A stretch of 17,316 nucleotides of DNA from Dehalococcoidia bacterium (GCA_030753265.1 JASMCQ010000083.1:1-17316), one strand, 5' to 3'. Positions 1-7,613 are shown, counted from the first letter of the stretch. The notes: generated by a model from the sequence alone, not told the origin. Program-made: numbers and translations.

Positions 1-41
1 GACGGGGCACCAAAGCCTTGGTTTCCTCCGATACGCGACAT
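1..41 (-). other. Possible 5' end of a further minus-strand gene (runs off window)
   Basis: After the CoA-transferase stop, reading leftwards on the minus strand, a purine-rich GAGGAGG runs directly into an ATG (41-39) that opens MSRIGGNQGFGAP and stays open to the window edge. A second GGAGG follows about 10 bases later, so the true start could lie further left, outside the window. Thirteen codons are too few to assign a family. If real, the gene would be co-transcribed with the CoA-transferase. Confidence 0.22.
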
Positions 42-74
42 CCTCCTCTTGCGCAGCTGAAATGTCCTGGGCCA

Positions 75-1262
75 TCAGATCACCGACGTTTCGGCCATAG
101 CTTCGATGTCGGACGCCGAGTATCCCAGTTCCCGCAGAATCTCCTGGGTGTGCTCGCCCAGCACAGGCGGAGGCCGGTCCAGGCCACCGGGGGTCCGCGA
201 GAACTTGATGGGGACGCCGGTCTGTTTGACGGACCCCAGGGTGGGATGGGGCATCTCCAGGTACATCTGACGGTGGAGAAGCTGGGGGTCGGCAAATACG
301 TCCGCCAGGTCGTTGATGGGTCCGCAGGGGACACCGGCGGGGATGAGGGCTTCCACCCACTCCGAGGTCGACCGGGTGAGGAACAGCTCCTGGAGCCTGG
401 GCACCAGTGCGGCCCGGTTACGTACCCGGTCGCCGTTGGTGGCATAGTCCGGGGCCTCCCGCAGGTCTTCCAGCCCCATGCCCTGGCAAAACCGCTGCCA
501 GATGCGCTCGGAGCCCACGGCCACGTTGAGGTACTTGCCGTCACCGCACATGAATGCCTGGTAGGGGACCAGGTTGGGATGGGCGGCCCCCAGGCGCTTG
601 GGCGGCTCTCCGTTGGCGAAGAAATAGCCCGCCTGATAGGTCAGCCAGGCCACCTGGGCGTCCATCATGGAGATGTCGATGTACTGGCCTTCACCCTGTT
701 GGTCCCGGTGTCGAATCGCGGCCATAATCGCGAACGCGGCCCACATTCCGGCCCCGATATCGGCAATAGCGATCCCGACCTTCTGCGGATCGTCGTCTGG
801 CCCGCCGGTGACGCTCATGATGCCGCCGATTCCCTGCATTATCTGGTCGTAGGCCGGGCGGTTCCGGTAGGGCCCGTCCTGGCCGAATCCGGAGATTGAG
901 CAGTAGACAATCCTGGGGTTGGTCCCTTTCACCGTTTCGTAGTCCAGGCCGAACCGGGACATGACCCCTGGGGTGAAGTTCTCCACCACCACGTCGGCCT
1001 CCCGGGCCATCCGCAGAAAAATCTCCTTGGCCCGGGGCTCCTTGAAGTTCAGGGTCAGGCTCCGCTTGTTGCGGTTGATGGAGAGAAAATAGGCGCTCTC
1101 GTCACCTATGAAAGGCGGGCCCCAGTGCCGGGTGTCATCTCCCATACCGGGGATCTCTATCTTGATCACATCCGCCCCGTAGTCACCCAGCATCAGGGTG
1201 CAAAAAGGACCCGCCAGAGCCCGGGTCAGATCGAGCACCCGAATCCCTTGAAGCGCTTTCAT
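75..1262 (-). CDS. Class III CoA-transferase (CaiB/BaiF family)
   Basis: A 395-residue protein of the usual family length. These cytoplasmic enzymes form interlocked dimers and move CoA between carboxylic acids through an aspartyl-CoA thioester. The N-terminus has the family opening GIRVLDLTRALAGPFCTLMLGDYGADVIKIE in outline (residues 6-36), followed by RNKRSLTLNF (64-73) and VVVENFTPGVMSRFGLDY (91-108). The catalytic Asp is expected at D168 in IADIG, at the position of Asp169 of formyl-CoA transferase. The C-terminus has the typical LGEHTQEILRELGYS. The open frame extends 15 codons upstream, but I chose the ATG at 1262 because AAGGAGA lies about 10 bases before it and homology begins there. 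Substrate cannot be deduced. The upstream minus-strand neighbour is the zinc-ribbon gene, about 540 bases away, so it probably has its own promoter. Confidence 0.93.
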   Translation of the reverse strand: MKALQGIRVLDLTRALAGPFCTLMLGDYGADVIKIEIPGMGDDTRHWGPPFIGDESAYFLSINRNKRSLTLNFKEPRAKEIFLRMAREADVVVENFTPGVMSRFGLDYETVKGTNPRIVYCSISGFGQDGPYRNRPAYDQIMQGIGGIMSVTGGPDDDPQKVGIAIADIGAGMWAAFAIMAAIRHRDQQGEGQYIDISMMDAQVAWLTYQAGYFFANGEPPKRLGAAHPNLVPYQAFMCGDGKYLNVAVGSERIWQRFCQGMGLEDLREAPDYATNGDRVRNRAALVPRLQELFLTRSTSEWVEALIPAGVPCGPINDLADVFADPQLLHRQMYLEMPHPTLGSVKQTGVPIKFSRTPGGLDRPPPVLGEHTQEILRELGYSASDIEAMAETSVI

Positions 1263-1587
1263 CTCGCCGTTGTCTCCTTGCCCCAGCGTAGCCCGTTCCA
1301 ACACCACTACGGCACCGTCAAGGTTTTTCCGGTGGGCAGTTCCGGCCGCCCCGCGGGGATGGGCCGCCGTTGGACGGGAAGAACGCCTAATGGCGCACCC
1401 AATGTTAACACAGGGTGGCGGGCGCTGGACACGCTCCGGCGGAGGGTACGACAGTCAAGAACACGGAGCCGGGCATGGAGTGGCGGCGAGCCAACCGGGT
1501 GGTGCTGCCGGCGGGCTGGCGCGGGCAGATAGGCGGACCTGGGGTCGAGACTCCTCCTTCGTCGAACCCGGGATCCCCTCAACTGAA

Positions 1588-1620
1588 GAGAGAGCGACGA
1601 GCTTGGCCCGTCACTCTCTC
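1588..1620. repeat. Inverted repeat in a 538-bp intergenic stretch (possible terminator)
   Basis: The 1263-1800 stretch holds no convincing gene on either strand. Its clearest structure is a 12-bp inverted repeat, GAGAGAGCGACG (1588-1599) against CGTCACTCTCTC (1609-1620), with one mismatch and a 9-base loop. It lies about 180 bases past the stop of the minus-strand zinc-ribbon gene and could end that transcript. No T-run follows on either strand, so a Rho-independent terminator is not established. Confidence 0.35.
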
Positions 1621-1800
1621 CCCTGGGCGGGTGGAAGAAAGAATGCAAGGGGTATCGATACAAGACACCGAGCCCGTGAAGGTCGTGGCAGAGGCGAGGG
1701 GTTCCACCGGCGGTGTGTTGCCTATGCCGGTGGCGGCCCCGAAGCTCCTGCCCGTTCCTCGCAGTCCTGGTTAGCCCCGGCACGGCCGGCTGCCAGGGTG

Positions 1801-2073
1801 TCAGGCGGCTATTTCGAGGTCCGGCTCGGGGTCGAACTCCAAGGTTTTCGCGAAGTGGCGTCCGCCATGGGAAATCCGGCGGCGGCGTCCTCCTTCTTCC
1901 CGGGGGACCACCGGCACTGGGACGGGCTCGGCGGAGATTACCGTCGGGCCTTCGGACACATTGGGCACGTCTCGGCTGAAACCGCATTGAATGCAGGTGA
2001 TATACGGCCCGTACTGGTCCCGGTCCACATAGATGTCTCCTGAGCAACGGGGGCATTGCCTGAACCAGAACAT
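1801..2073 (-). CDS. Small two-CxxC zinc-ribbon protein
   Basis: A 90-residue protein starting MFWFRQCPRCSGDIY. C7/C10 and C27/C30 (CPRC...CIQCG) form a rubredoxin-knuckle zinc ribbon that should bind one Zn. The rest is a Pro/Val linker and a basic stretch (EEGGRRRRISHGGRHF), suggesting nucleic-acid or protein contact. The open frame extends further upstream, but the ATG at 2073 is preceded by GGAGG with a 6-base gap and begins right before the ribbon. I recognise the style as a common small protein of Chloroflexota genomes; its function is not known to me. It is far from other genes on its strand and is probably monocistronic. Confidence 0.8.
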   Translation of the reverse strand: MFWFRQCPRCSGDIYVDRDQYGPYITCIQCGFSRDVPNVSEGPTVISAEPVPVPVVPREEGGRRRRISHGGRHFAKTLEFDPEPDLEIAA

Positions 2074-2245
2074 TTCTGACCTCCTATCACGTGTTCTCTG
2101 CACTTGGGAATTCAGCTTCGCCGCAGGATGATGCTGCCACTTCCTCCCGCCGGGGTCCGCCTGAAGACCGCTTCCTCGGCTGGGTCGGCGCATCGCCCGC
2201 CATTTGCATAGGCCTAACATAAGCTCCGGGTCCGGCGCCAAACAG

Positions 2246-2311
2246 GGCGTAGGCACCTATGTCGCCAGGGGTGAATCCCCTACCGGTAGCAGAGGAGGTT
2301 CAAATAGGAAC
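2246..2311. other. Cluster of three short hairpins, function unknown
   Basis: Between the zinc-ribbon gene and the repeat pseudogene (2074-2500) there is no gene. Three consecutive stems occur: GGCG-TAG...CTA-CGCC (2246-2266), AGGGG-TGAAT-CCCCT (2267-2281) and GTTC...GAAC (2298-2311), with the palindrome CTACCGGTAG (2280-2289) between the last two. GGGTGAATCCCC followed by TACCGG superficially recalls part of an FMN riboswitch core, but the other conserved segments are absent and no riboflavin gene is near. I do not assign it to any RNA family. Confidence 0.2.
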
Positions 2312-2500
2312 TGCCGAACTCGAGTAAGCCCGATCAAGTGCACCCGAGAGAGGCCTCAGAGCGACCATCCCAAAGTTGGTGCGCGCACCCTACCCGACAA
2401 CGCAGGCCTGAGGTTCAATGAAAAAGGCTCGAATTGTCTAAACCGTCGATTCGCCGGGCAGCCTGCACCCGCCGATCGCCACCCTGATGCGGCGGCCGGC

Positions 2501-2970
2501 ATGACCGGCGAGCACTTCGGCTTCATGGACGGCGGCAGCGCCTGCGGCATGTTCGACACCATGGGCTTCGACCAGGCACTGGACCTGGGCGGGGACCAAC
2601 TTGCCGGAATGTTCGGCGTCATAGACGGTGACCGTAGACGGTGACCGTATCGGAGGCCTGGGCATGGGAGGGGACGGCCTGGCCGGGATGTTCAGCGCAA
2701 TGGACCAAGGCCAGGTGGCCGGGTTCGATCCCAGTCAGCGATTCGACGCCGCCGGGGCCATGGGAGGCGCGGACTTCCAGTTCATGAACCCAGAGAGCGC
2801 CTTCGCCATGTTCGACACTATGGGGTTCGACCAGGCCCTGGGCATGGGCGGCGAACAGCTCGCCGGCATTTTCGGGGCGATGGACGGTACCCAGATCGAA
2901 GGGTTCGACCCCGGTCAGCTATTCGAGGGGGCGGCTGTCATGAGCGGCGAGCACTTCGGCTTCATGGACA
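2501..2970 (+). repeat. Internal coding repeats of the pseudogene
   Basis: The repeat unit is visible at DNA level. The segment at 2549-2617 (MFDTMGFDQALDLGGDQLAGMF) closely matches 2809-2877 (MFDTMGFDQALGMGGEQLAGIF), and the segment at 2501-2530 (MTGEHFGFMD) matches 2941-2970 (MSGEHFGFMD) with one base difference. A shorter copy lies at 2658-2760. Such near-identity suggests recent duplication or gene conversion within the gene. Confidence 0.75.
2622..2647 (+). repeat. 13-bp perfect tandem duplication causing a frameshift
   Basis: TAGACGGTGACCG occurs twice in direct succession (2622-2634 and 2635-2647). Thirteen is not a multiple of three, so the extra copy produces the stop at 2642-2644. 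Deleting one copy joins ...MFGVIDGD to RIGGLGMGGDGLAG in one frame. Confidence 0.85.
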
Positions 2971-3590
2971 CTGAAGCGCCCGAGGCCGCACCGGAGGCTA
3001 CGCCGGTCCCTGAGGCGATGCCCGCTCCGGAAGCGACCGCCGTGCCGGCGCCCACGCCGACTCCGGCGCTGCCGGTCGCCGTCAATGAGTACGGACTCAC
3101 CCTCAAGCTAGACCAAGAGGCCAGCGTGCGGGTTACCGGGTGGACCGGGCCGGAACCCAACTCCCAACAGGGAGCCGTCAGTTTCGTTACCGGGGGTGGT
3201 AATGTAGCGCTCATCTGGGCCCCCCAGGAGAGCCGTGAATCACTGACCTTCCTGGCCGACACTTACAGCATTCTCCGGGCCAGCCAGCCAGCCGGATTTC
3301 ACCTTTGACCCAATTCGCGACGGCGATATCGTCGTGGACCGGGAGCCGGGCGTCTTCGGCGGCTTCAAGACCTCGGACTCCGGCGGGGCGACCGCGGGCG
3401 GCGGCCTCATCGGCACCTGAGTCTGCACCCTGCCCCAGACGGCGTTTCGGATTACCCTGACTGGGGATGACGCCACGGTAGTTCAGCTCCGATTCGACCG
3501 GCTATTGGATAATTTTCCTTGCCCGTCCTGGTAGCTCTCTTCGAGAATGGGCGATATCAACACCCCTCGCGGTGAGCCCATCGGCAGCGT

Positions 3591-3614
3591 AGGGGCGATT
3601 CGTGAATCGCCCCT
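3591..3614. repeat. Near-perfect palindrome of interspersed-repeat type
   Basis: AGGGGCGATTC (3591-3601) and GAATCGCCCCT (3604-3614) are exact inverted copies around a GT centre. It lies just after the pseudogene in a gene-free stretch (3535-4080). Sequences of this GTAGGGGCG...CGCCCCT style occur as dispersed palindromes in several bacterial genomes; that comparison is from memory. There is no T-run, so a terminator role is possible but not shown. Confidence 0.6.
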
Positions 3615-3615
3615 C

Positions 3616-3739
3616 GTCATTCCGAGGAGAAACCGCCCCCTGTCATTCCGAGGAGCAAAGAGAACAGGAATCTGGGGCGGGGTTCCTCCTCAGGAGTCTA
3701 AACCCATCACCCGAGACCCCTCGCTTAACTCGGGGTGAC
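3616..3739. repeat. GTCATTCCGAGGAG-type interspersed repeat element
   Basis: GTCATTCCGAGGAG occurs exactly twice (3616-3629 and 3642-3655). The second copy begins an approximately 98-bp element ending in CTCGGGGTGAC (3729-3739), whose reverse complement matches GTCATTCCGAG at 9 of 11 positions. The arms enclose GGAATCTGGGGCGGGG and ACCCATCACCCGAGACCCCT. This matches, from memory, non-coding interspersed elements common in Chloroflexota and other bacteria. Apart from this and the palindromes, the stretch to 4080 shows no gene. Confidence 0.55.
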
Positions 3740-4019
3740 CTATTCCGGGGTACTAATGGAGCAGAACCGGCCGACCCGCCTAAGAGTCTGGGACTGCAGG
3801 TGACTCGAAACCGCCGGGGTGACCGGTATTGAATCCGATTCCCGTCCCGGAGCGGGCCGAGAACCGGATTTATTTGCGAATATTCCGGCGGGCCAACCCA
3901 ACCGTACCTCCAATCCCTCTTGGGATGGCATCCGGTTGACCCGCATCCGGCGGACCCGCCAGGTTCCGTTTTTCGTGGCGCCGCCGGATTCCGTGGGCCA
4001 GTGTGGAAAATTTCGAGCC

Positions 4020-4045
4020 GTCAACGGCGCTTGCCCGCCGTTGAC
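4020..4045 (-). terminator. Hairpin downstream of two small membrane genes
   Basis: A perfect 10-bp inverted repeat, GTCAACGGCG (4020-4029) and CGCCGTTGAC (4036-4045), with a 6-base loop, lies 35 bases past the stop of the 31-residue minus-strand gene. On the minus strand it is followed by GGCTCGAAATTTT, a weak A/T tract. Position and stem strength fit a transcript end; the T-run is displaced, so it could also be an operator. Confidence 0.4.
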
Positions 4046-4080
4046 AAATGACACGCTAATTACCCGGCAACTGGCCCGGC

Positions 4081-4176
4081 CTAACCGGTCATGGCCAGCG
4101 CGACGGCGGCTAGCAGCCCGAGGTTGGCGATAACCGCCCCAATCTCGATGATCGAAAGGCTTCTTTGCGCTCTCAT
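4081..4176 (-). CDS. 31-residue single-span membrane microprotein
   Basis: The sequence starts MRAQRSLSIIEIGAVIANLG and ends LLAAVALAMTG. A short basic N-terminus (R2, R5) precedes one hydrophobic helix (about residues 9-29), so the N-terminus should face the cytoplasm. The evidence that this is a gene is the AAGGAGG box about 8 bases before the ATG and its position 25 bases after the stop of a second small membrane protein on the same strand. Function is unknown. Partnership with the upstream gene product in the membrane is a reasonable guess from the tight spacing. Confidence 0.6.
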   Translation of the reverse strand: MRAQRSLSIIEIGAVIANLGLLAAVALAMTG

Positions 4177-4201
4177 TGGTGGACCCTCCTTCCCCTCGCC
4201 C

Positions 4202-4465
4202 TTACTTCTCGGCCGTCTCTCTGATGCCGGTCAACCCGTCCGCTATCACCGCCGCGGCCAGCATCGCCCCCAGAAAGCCTCCGATGAGCGAGCCGATGAC
4301 GGCAATTGCGAACTCGGTGTCGTGGTCCATGAAATTGAACAGGAAAGAAGCTGATACTGCCAGGACGAACGCCCCGGTGGTGTAGAGCAGTATGCTGCCA
4401 AACCTCTTCTTGGCAATGAGGCTCCGGAGGGTTTGCCGGGCCGTGCCCGTGCGCTCCAAGCCCAT
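4202..4465 (-). CDS. Small membrane protein with two predicted spans
   Basis: An 87-residue protein: basic N-terminal region (about residues 1-23, MGLERTGTARQTLRSLIAKK), first hydrophobic helix (about 24-45, FGSILLYTTGAFVLAVSASFLF), a short acidic loop (MDHDTE), then a Gly/Ala-rich second helix (about 53-75, containing GSLIGGFLGAMLAAAVI) and a charged tail. The frame also allows GTG at 4504, but I prefer the ATG at 4465 with AAGG about 9 bases upstream, because the extra 13 residues look unrelated. The gene is followed by the 31-residue microprotein and transcribed away from the MFS genes. I do not recognise a family. Confidence 0.62.
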   Translation of the reverse strand: MGLERTGTARQTLRSLIAKKRFGSILLYTTGAFVLAVSASFLFNFMDHDTEFAIAVIGSLIGGFLGAMLAAAVIADGLTGIRETAEK

Positions 4466-4793
4466 TGGCTGGCGCCTTAGGTTTGCCGTCGCCTGATTAA
4501 ACACGTTGTATGCCCTCCCACACTGGATTAAGATAGTCGAATGGCCGAAGCGATCTTCGTTACAGGTGTCAGGCTACAGGCGGCGCTGCCGGATCGCGAG
4601 GGTATGCACCCGTAATCGGCCTGAGGGCTTGCCCGCAAATCGTCATTTGGGACGAACGGAGCTTCCAGGTGGGCGCTCTGGGCCCCAATGCCCCGGCCCC
4701 AGCGTTTGGGCCGGCCGACGCGATCCTTTGACTCGAGAGAATGGCCGGAGAGAGCCGGGCAAATTACTTAGAACCGTAGGACAGATAACGCAG
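4466..4793. other. Divergent intergenic region, no clear promoter
   Basis: This 328-bp gap separates the leftward small membrane genes from the rightward MFS genes and should contain promoters for both. I see no good -35/-10 pair. A 7-bp inverted repeat CCGGCCC (4693-4699) / GGGCCGG (4708-4714) lies about 80 bases before the first MFS start and could be an operator or leader hairpin. The MFS open frame extends back to 4506, but that part has no transporter-like sequence. Confidence 0.35.
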
Positions 4794-6086
4794 ATGCACC
4801 TCCAGGTTCGAGGGGTATTCTACGGGTGGTGGCTGGTGGCCATCACCGGCTTCATCATGGTGTTGACCATGGTGCCGCTCTTTCACGCCATGTCGGTGTG
4901 GACGGTGGCGCTGGAGAGTCACTTCGGCTGGAACCGGACCCAGCTGGGCTTCGCCCTCACCGTCGGCCGGGTGGAAGGCGGCCTCATGGGGCCGGTGGAA
5001 GGTTACCTCACCGACCGGATGGGCACCCGGCGCATGGTGCTCACCGGCTTGCTCGTTCTGGCCGCCGGCTTCCTGCTGTTCTCCCAGATCCGCAGCCTTT
5101 GGATGTTCTACGCCGCTTTCCTGGTCATGTCGGTGGGGGGTGGCCTGGGAGGCTGGGTGCCGGTCATGACGGTGCTGAACCACTGGTTTATCCGGCGTCG
5201 CGCCACCGCCATGGGTTGGTCCAACGTGGGCGGCCGGCTTGGCGCTTTGATCCTGGTCCCAGCCATTGCCTGGGCGGTTGACCCGGCACACAACCGGCTG
5301 GGCTGGCAGACCACCGCCATGATATTGGGTATTTTCGCTTTTCTGGTCGCCTATCCCCTCACCAGGCTTATCCGCAACCGGCCGGCGGAGTACGGTCTGA
5401 GACCAGACGGCGACCCCCCGGCCCCATATTCGGCGGCCGTTGTGTCACGAGGGGCATCCGGCGCCAGGTCTCAACGGGACCGTCCGGCGGTCACCGATAT
5501 GACCACGCGCCAGGCCTTGCGGACGCCCGCCTTCTGGCTCATAGCCTTCGGGCACGGGTTTACCTCCATGGTGATCCTGGCCATCATGGCCCACCTTGGG
5601 CTGTTCATGAAGGACAAAGGTTTTGACGTGCAGACGACCGGGTGGGTGGTGGCCGCGTATACCGCGGTCTCGATGGTGTTTCAACTGGTCGGGGGTTTCG
5701 TCGGAGACCGGGTGCCCTTGCGGGTTGCCCTGGCATTCTTCACCTTCATTCAGGCGGGAGCGGTGGTGCTGCTCACCATCTCATCCAGCCTCCCCATGCT
5801 GTACCTGTTCGCGATGGTGTTCGGCATGGGGTTCGGGGGACGCAACCCCTTGACCACCGCCATCCGGGGCGAATACTTCGGCCGGGCCTCTTACGGCAAG
5901 ATCCTGGGCATGTCGACGGTGCCGATGAACGTTCTCTTGCTGGTGGCGCCGCCCTTGGCCGGGTTCATGCGCGACGTGCAGGGCACGTACACCCAGGCTT
6001 TTCTTACCCTGGCGGCCCTGAACGTTTTGGGAGGCGTCCTCTTCCTGTTCGCCAAGAAGCCTGTGATAGTCGCGGGGGACCGCTGA
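4794..6086 (+). CDS. MFS transporter (monocarboxylate / oxalate-formate antiporter-like)
   Basis: A 430-residue inner-membrane protein with about 12 hydrophobic spans. Residues 9-20 read FYGWWLVAITGF, the usual start of the MCT/OFA-type major facilitator branch. The loop 2-3 signature is G70-YLTDRMGTRR, and a degenerate second-half copy reads GGFVGDRVPLR. A hydrophilic central loop (RNRPAEYGLRPDGD... to MTTRQALRTPAFW) separates the six-helix halves. The start at 4794 is chosen because transporter sequence begins there; its ribosome site is weak (AGGA about 12 bases upstream). The stop overlaps the next MFS start as TGATG. A carboxylate substrate fits the CoA-transferase and hydro-lyase neighbours but is inference. 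Confidence 0.88.
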   Translation: MHLQVRGVFYGWWLVAITGFIMVLTMVPLFHAMSVWTVALESHFGWNRTQLGFALTVGRVEGGLMGPVEGYLTDRMGTRRMVLTGLLVLAAGFLLFSQIRSLWMFYAAFLVMSVGGGLGGWVPVMTVLNHWFIRRRATAMGWSNVGGRLGALILVPAIAWAVDPAHNRLGWQTTAMILGIFAFLVAYPLTRLIRNRPAEYGLRPDGDPPAPYSAAVVSRGASGARSQRDRPAVTDMTTRQALRTPAFWLIAFGHGFTSMVILAIMAHLGLFMKDKGFDVQTTGWVVAAYTAVSMVFQLVGGFVGDRVPLRVALAFFTFIQAGAVVLLTISSSLPMLYLFAMVFGMGFGGRNPLTTAIRGEYFGRASYGKILGMSTVPMNVLLLVAPPLAGFMRDVQGTYTQAFLTLAALNVLGGVLFLFAKKPVIVAGDR

Positions 6087-7354
6087 TGGGTAGCCAGGCG
6101 GCGGTGAAATACTCCGACCTGCCCCGAAGCTACCACATCTGGAAGTGGCGGATACTGCTGGGTTTCAGCGGTTTCTATCTGTTCCTGTATCTGGGAAGGT
6201 TCGGTTTCTGGCCGGTGGCGCCTCTGGTCAAACAGGAGTTGGGTCTCAGCCACTTCGAGATCGGGCTGATCAACGCGGCGCTGCTCTGGGGCTTCATGCT
6301 GGGAGACCTGGTGCACGGGCGGCTGGGCGAGACCTACGGCCTGCGCCTCTGGGTGCTGCTGGGAGCGGTGCTGACCACGTTCTTCAACTGGGTTACCAGT
6401 TTCTGCAGCTCCACGTTGACCCTGGCCATTCCATGGGCCCTCGCCGGGTTCACCAACGCCGCCTGCTTCCCTCCCGGCGCGAGCATGATCGCCCAGTGGT
6501 GGCCCCGGCGGGACCGGGGGATGGCCTTCGGTGTTCTGCTGACGGCGGCAGGCGGGGCGATGCTCTTGGTGTGGTGGATCTCCGGTTGGGTGGGCGCCGA
6601 GTTCGGTTGGAGGGCCGCCTTTCGCTTTCCGCCTCTGATAATCGTCGTCTTGGGAGTGGTCTTCTACCTGGTTACCCGAGACCGGCCGGCTGATGTAGGG
6701 CTGCCCGAGTACGTGGAAGAGGATGAGGTATCGGCCGGGCCCGAGGCGTTGTCTCCGGAACGGTTCCGGGGGCTGGGGCCGTACAAATTCCTCCTGTCCA
6801 ACCCCCGATTCCACCTGGCCTGCCATGTAAAGGGGTTGGAGAACGTGGTGAAGCACGGGCTGATGACCTGGGTGCCGATCTACTACTTCGAGAGGGGCGG
6901 CCTGGATATCGAGTCCACCCTGCTGCTGACCGTCTTGCTGCCCGTGGGATACCTGCTGGCGCCGCCCCTGGCCGGGGTCATTTCCGACCGGTTGCTCCAC
7001 GGCGCGCGCCGCCCCATGGTTATCGCCTCCTGTGGCGTCAGCGCGGTGACCCTGGCCGCCCTGGCCTTTGCGCCTCCGGTGAACATCTCTCTGGGGGCGG
7101 CCCTGCTGCTGATCGGCGGGTTGGCCATCGGAATGTCCCCCATGGTGACCATCGCGGCCGACCTCGGCGGACGGCGCATGGCCGGCACCTCTTCGGGGTT
7201 GGTGGACGCCCACGGCTACCTGTATGCCGGGCTTCAGGCCATCGTCTTCAGCGTGCTGCTGGACATGGTAGGGAGCCCTTGGCCCATCGTATTCCTGGCC
7301 ATGGCCGGGACCAGATTGATATCCGCGGGTATGATCGCGAAGGTAAAGGTGTAG
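6086..7354 (+). CDS. MFS transporter (GlpT/UhpT, organophosphate:phosphate-antiporter-like)
   Basis: A 422-residue, 12-span permease quite different from its neighbour. The N-terminal pattern YLFLYLGRFGFWPVAPLV, then ELGLSHFEIGLINAALLWGF and HGRLGETYGLR, resembles the OPA and related sugar-acid/phosphate-ester MFS branches. The second half carries GVISDRLLHGARRPM as its loop signature. The ATG shares one base with the previous stop (TGATG) and GGGGGA lies just upstream, so translation is probably coupled. Two unlike MFS genes in one operon suggest uptake of related compounds or an uptake/export pair. Similarity to GlpT is at fold level only; I would not call a phosphate-ester substrate. Confidence 0.87.
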   Translation: MGSQAAVKYSDLPRSYHIWKWRILLGFSGFYLFLYLGRFGFWPVAPLVKQELGLSHFEIGLINAALLWGFMLGDLVHGRLGETYGLRLWVLLGAVLTTFFNWVTSFCSSTLTLAIPWALAGFTNAACFPPGASMIAQWWPRRDRGMAFGVLLTAAGGAMLLVWWISGWVGAEFGWRAAFRFPPLIIVVLGVVFYLVTRDRPADVGLPEYVEEDEVSAGPEALSPERFRGLGPYKFLLSNPRFHLACHVKGLENVVKHGLMTWVPIYYFERGGLDIESTLLLTVLLPVGYLLAPPLAGVISDRLLHGARRPMVIASCGVSAVTLAALAFAPPVNISLGAALLLIGGLAIGMSPMVTIAADLGGRRMAGTSSGLVDAHGYLYAGLQAIVFSVLLDMVGSPWPIVFLAMAGTRLISAGMIAKVKV

Positions 7355-7613
7355 CCGAGGACCGGCTTGCCGACCCGGTGGCCTGGCGGGACCCGGTTGG
7401 CACCGGCTCGGATGGTGTGGTAGCTTGGGTCTGGCCAAAGGCGCTGATTCCCGCTGATTCCCATTGAAGTCCCAAGGCCGCTGGATACCCGAGCCGCCGG
7501 CGCCGTGAGCGTTCACCGGCATGCCCCAACTCCACGGGGCCGGTGGTGAGCCACTTTTCTTTAAAGAATCGGCGTGCCTGAACCGGCAGACAATTTCATA
7601 GATCGGAGGACCC

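Larger units (their letters stand above)
2501..3534 (+). pseudogene. Broken repeat protein with Pro-rich linker and C-terminal beta-type domain
   Basis: Read across three interruptions, this is one continuous protein. It holds partial copies of an approximately 60-residue unit with core MFDTMGFDQALGMGGEQLAG, followed by FGAMDGTQIEGFDPGQLFEG and MSGEHFGFMD. Then come an Ala/Pro/Glu/Thr linker (about 2971-3075) and a domain beginning NEYGLTLKLDQEASVRVTGW. Lesion 1: a 13-bp tandem duplication (2622-2647) ends the first frame at 2642-2644; removing one copy restores the frame. Lesion 2: an extra 4-bp unit in GCCAGCCAGCCAGCC (3279-3293) truncates the second frame at 3306; removing one unit restores ASQPDFTFDPIRDGD. 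Lesion 3: TGA at 3418-3420, probably once TGG, interrupts a tail that reads on as TAFRITLTGDDATVVQLRF to the stop at 3532-3534. I found no convincing start or signal peptide; ATG at 2418 opens only MKKARIV before a stop. The family is not recognised. Confidence 0.75.

Noticed and set aside
1270..2043. Overlapping plus- and minus-strand open frames in the 1.3-2.0 kb gap
   Set aside because: Translations are Arg/Pro/Gly-rich, lack ribosome sites and family features, and partly overlap the zinc-ribbon gene.
2267..2290. Possible FMN riboswitch core
   Set aside because: Only one short segment is similar; the other conserved helices and any riboflavin gene are missing.
2715..2740. GGGTTCGATCCCAG resembling a tRNA T-arm
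   Set aside because: It encodes GFDPSQ in the repeat protein, recurs in the next repeat as GGGTTCGACCCC, and no acceptor or anticodon stem is present.
3740..4133. Overlapping 104-codon frames on both strands
   Set aside because: No ribosome site or recognisable protein features; the region contains dispersed repeats and a hairpin.
4506..4793. Upstream extension of the first MFS frame from TTG 4506
   Set aside because: The extra 96 residues are Arg/Gly-rich, unlike any transporter N-terminus, and the FYGWW start follows the ATG at 4794.
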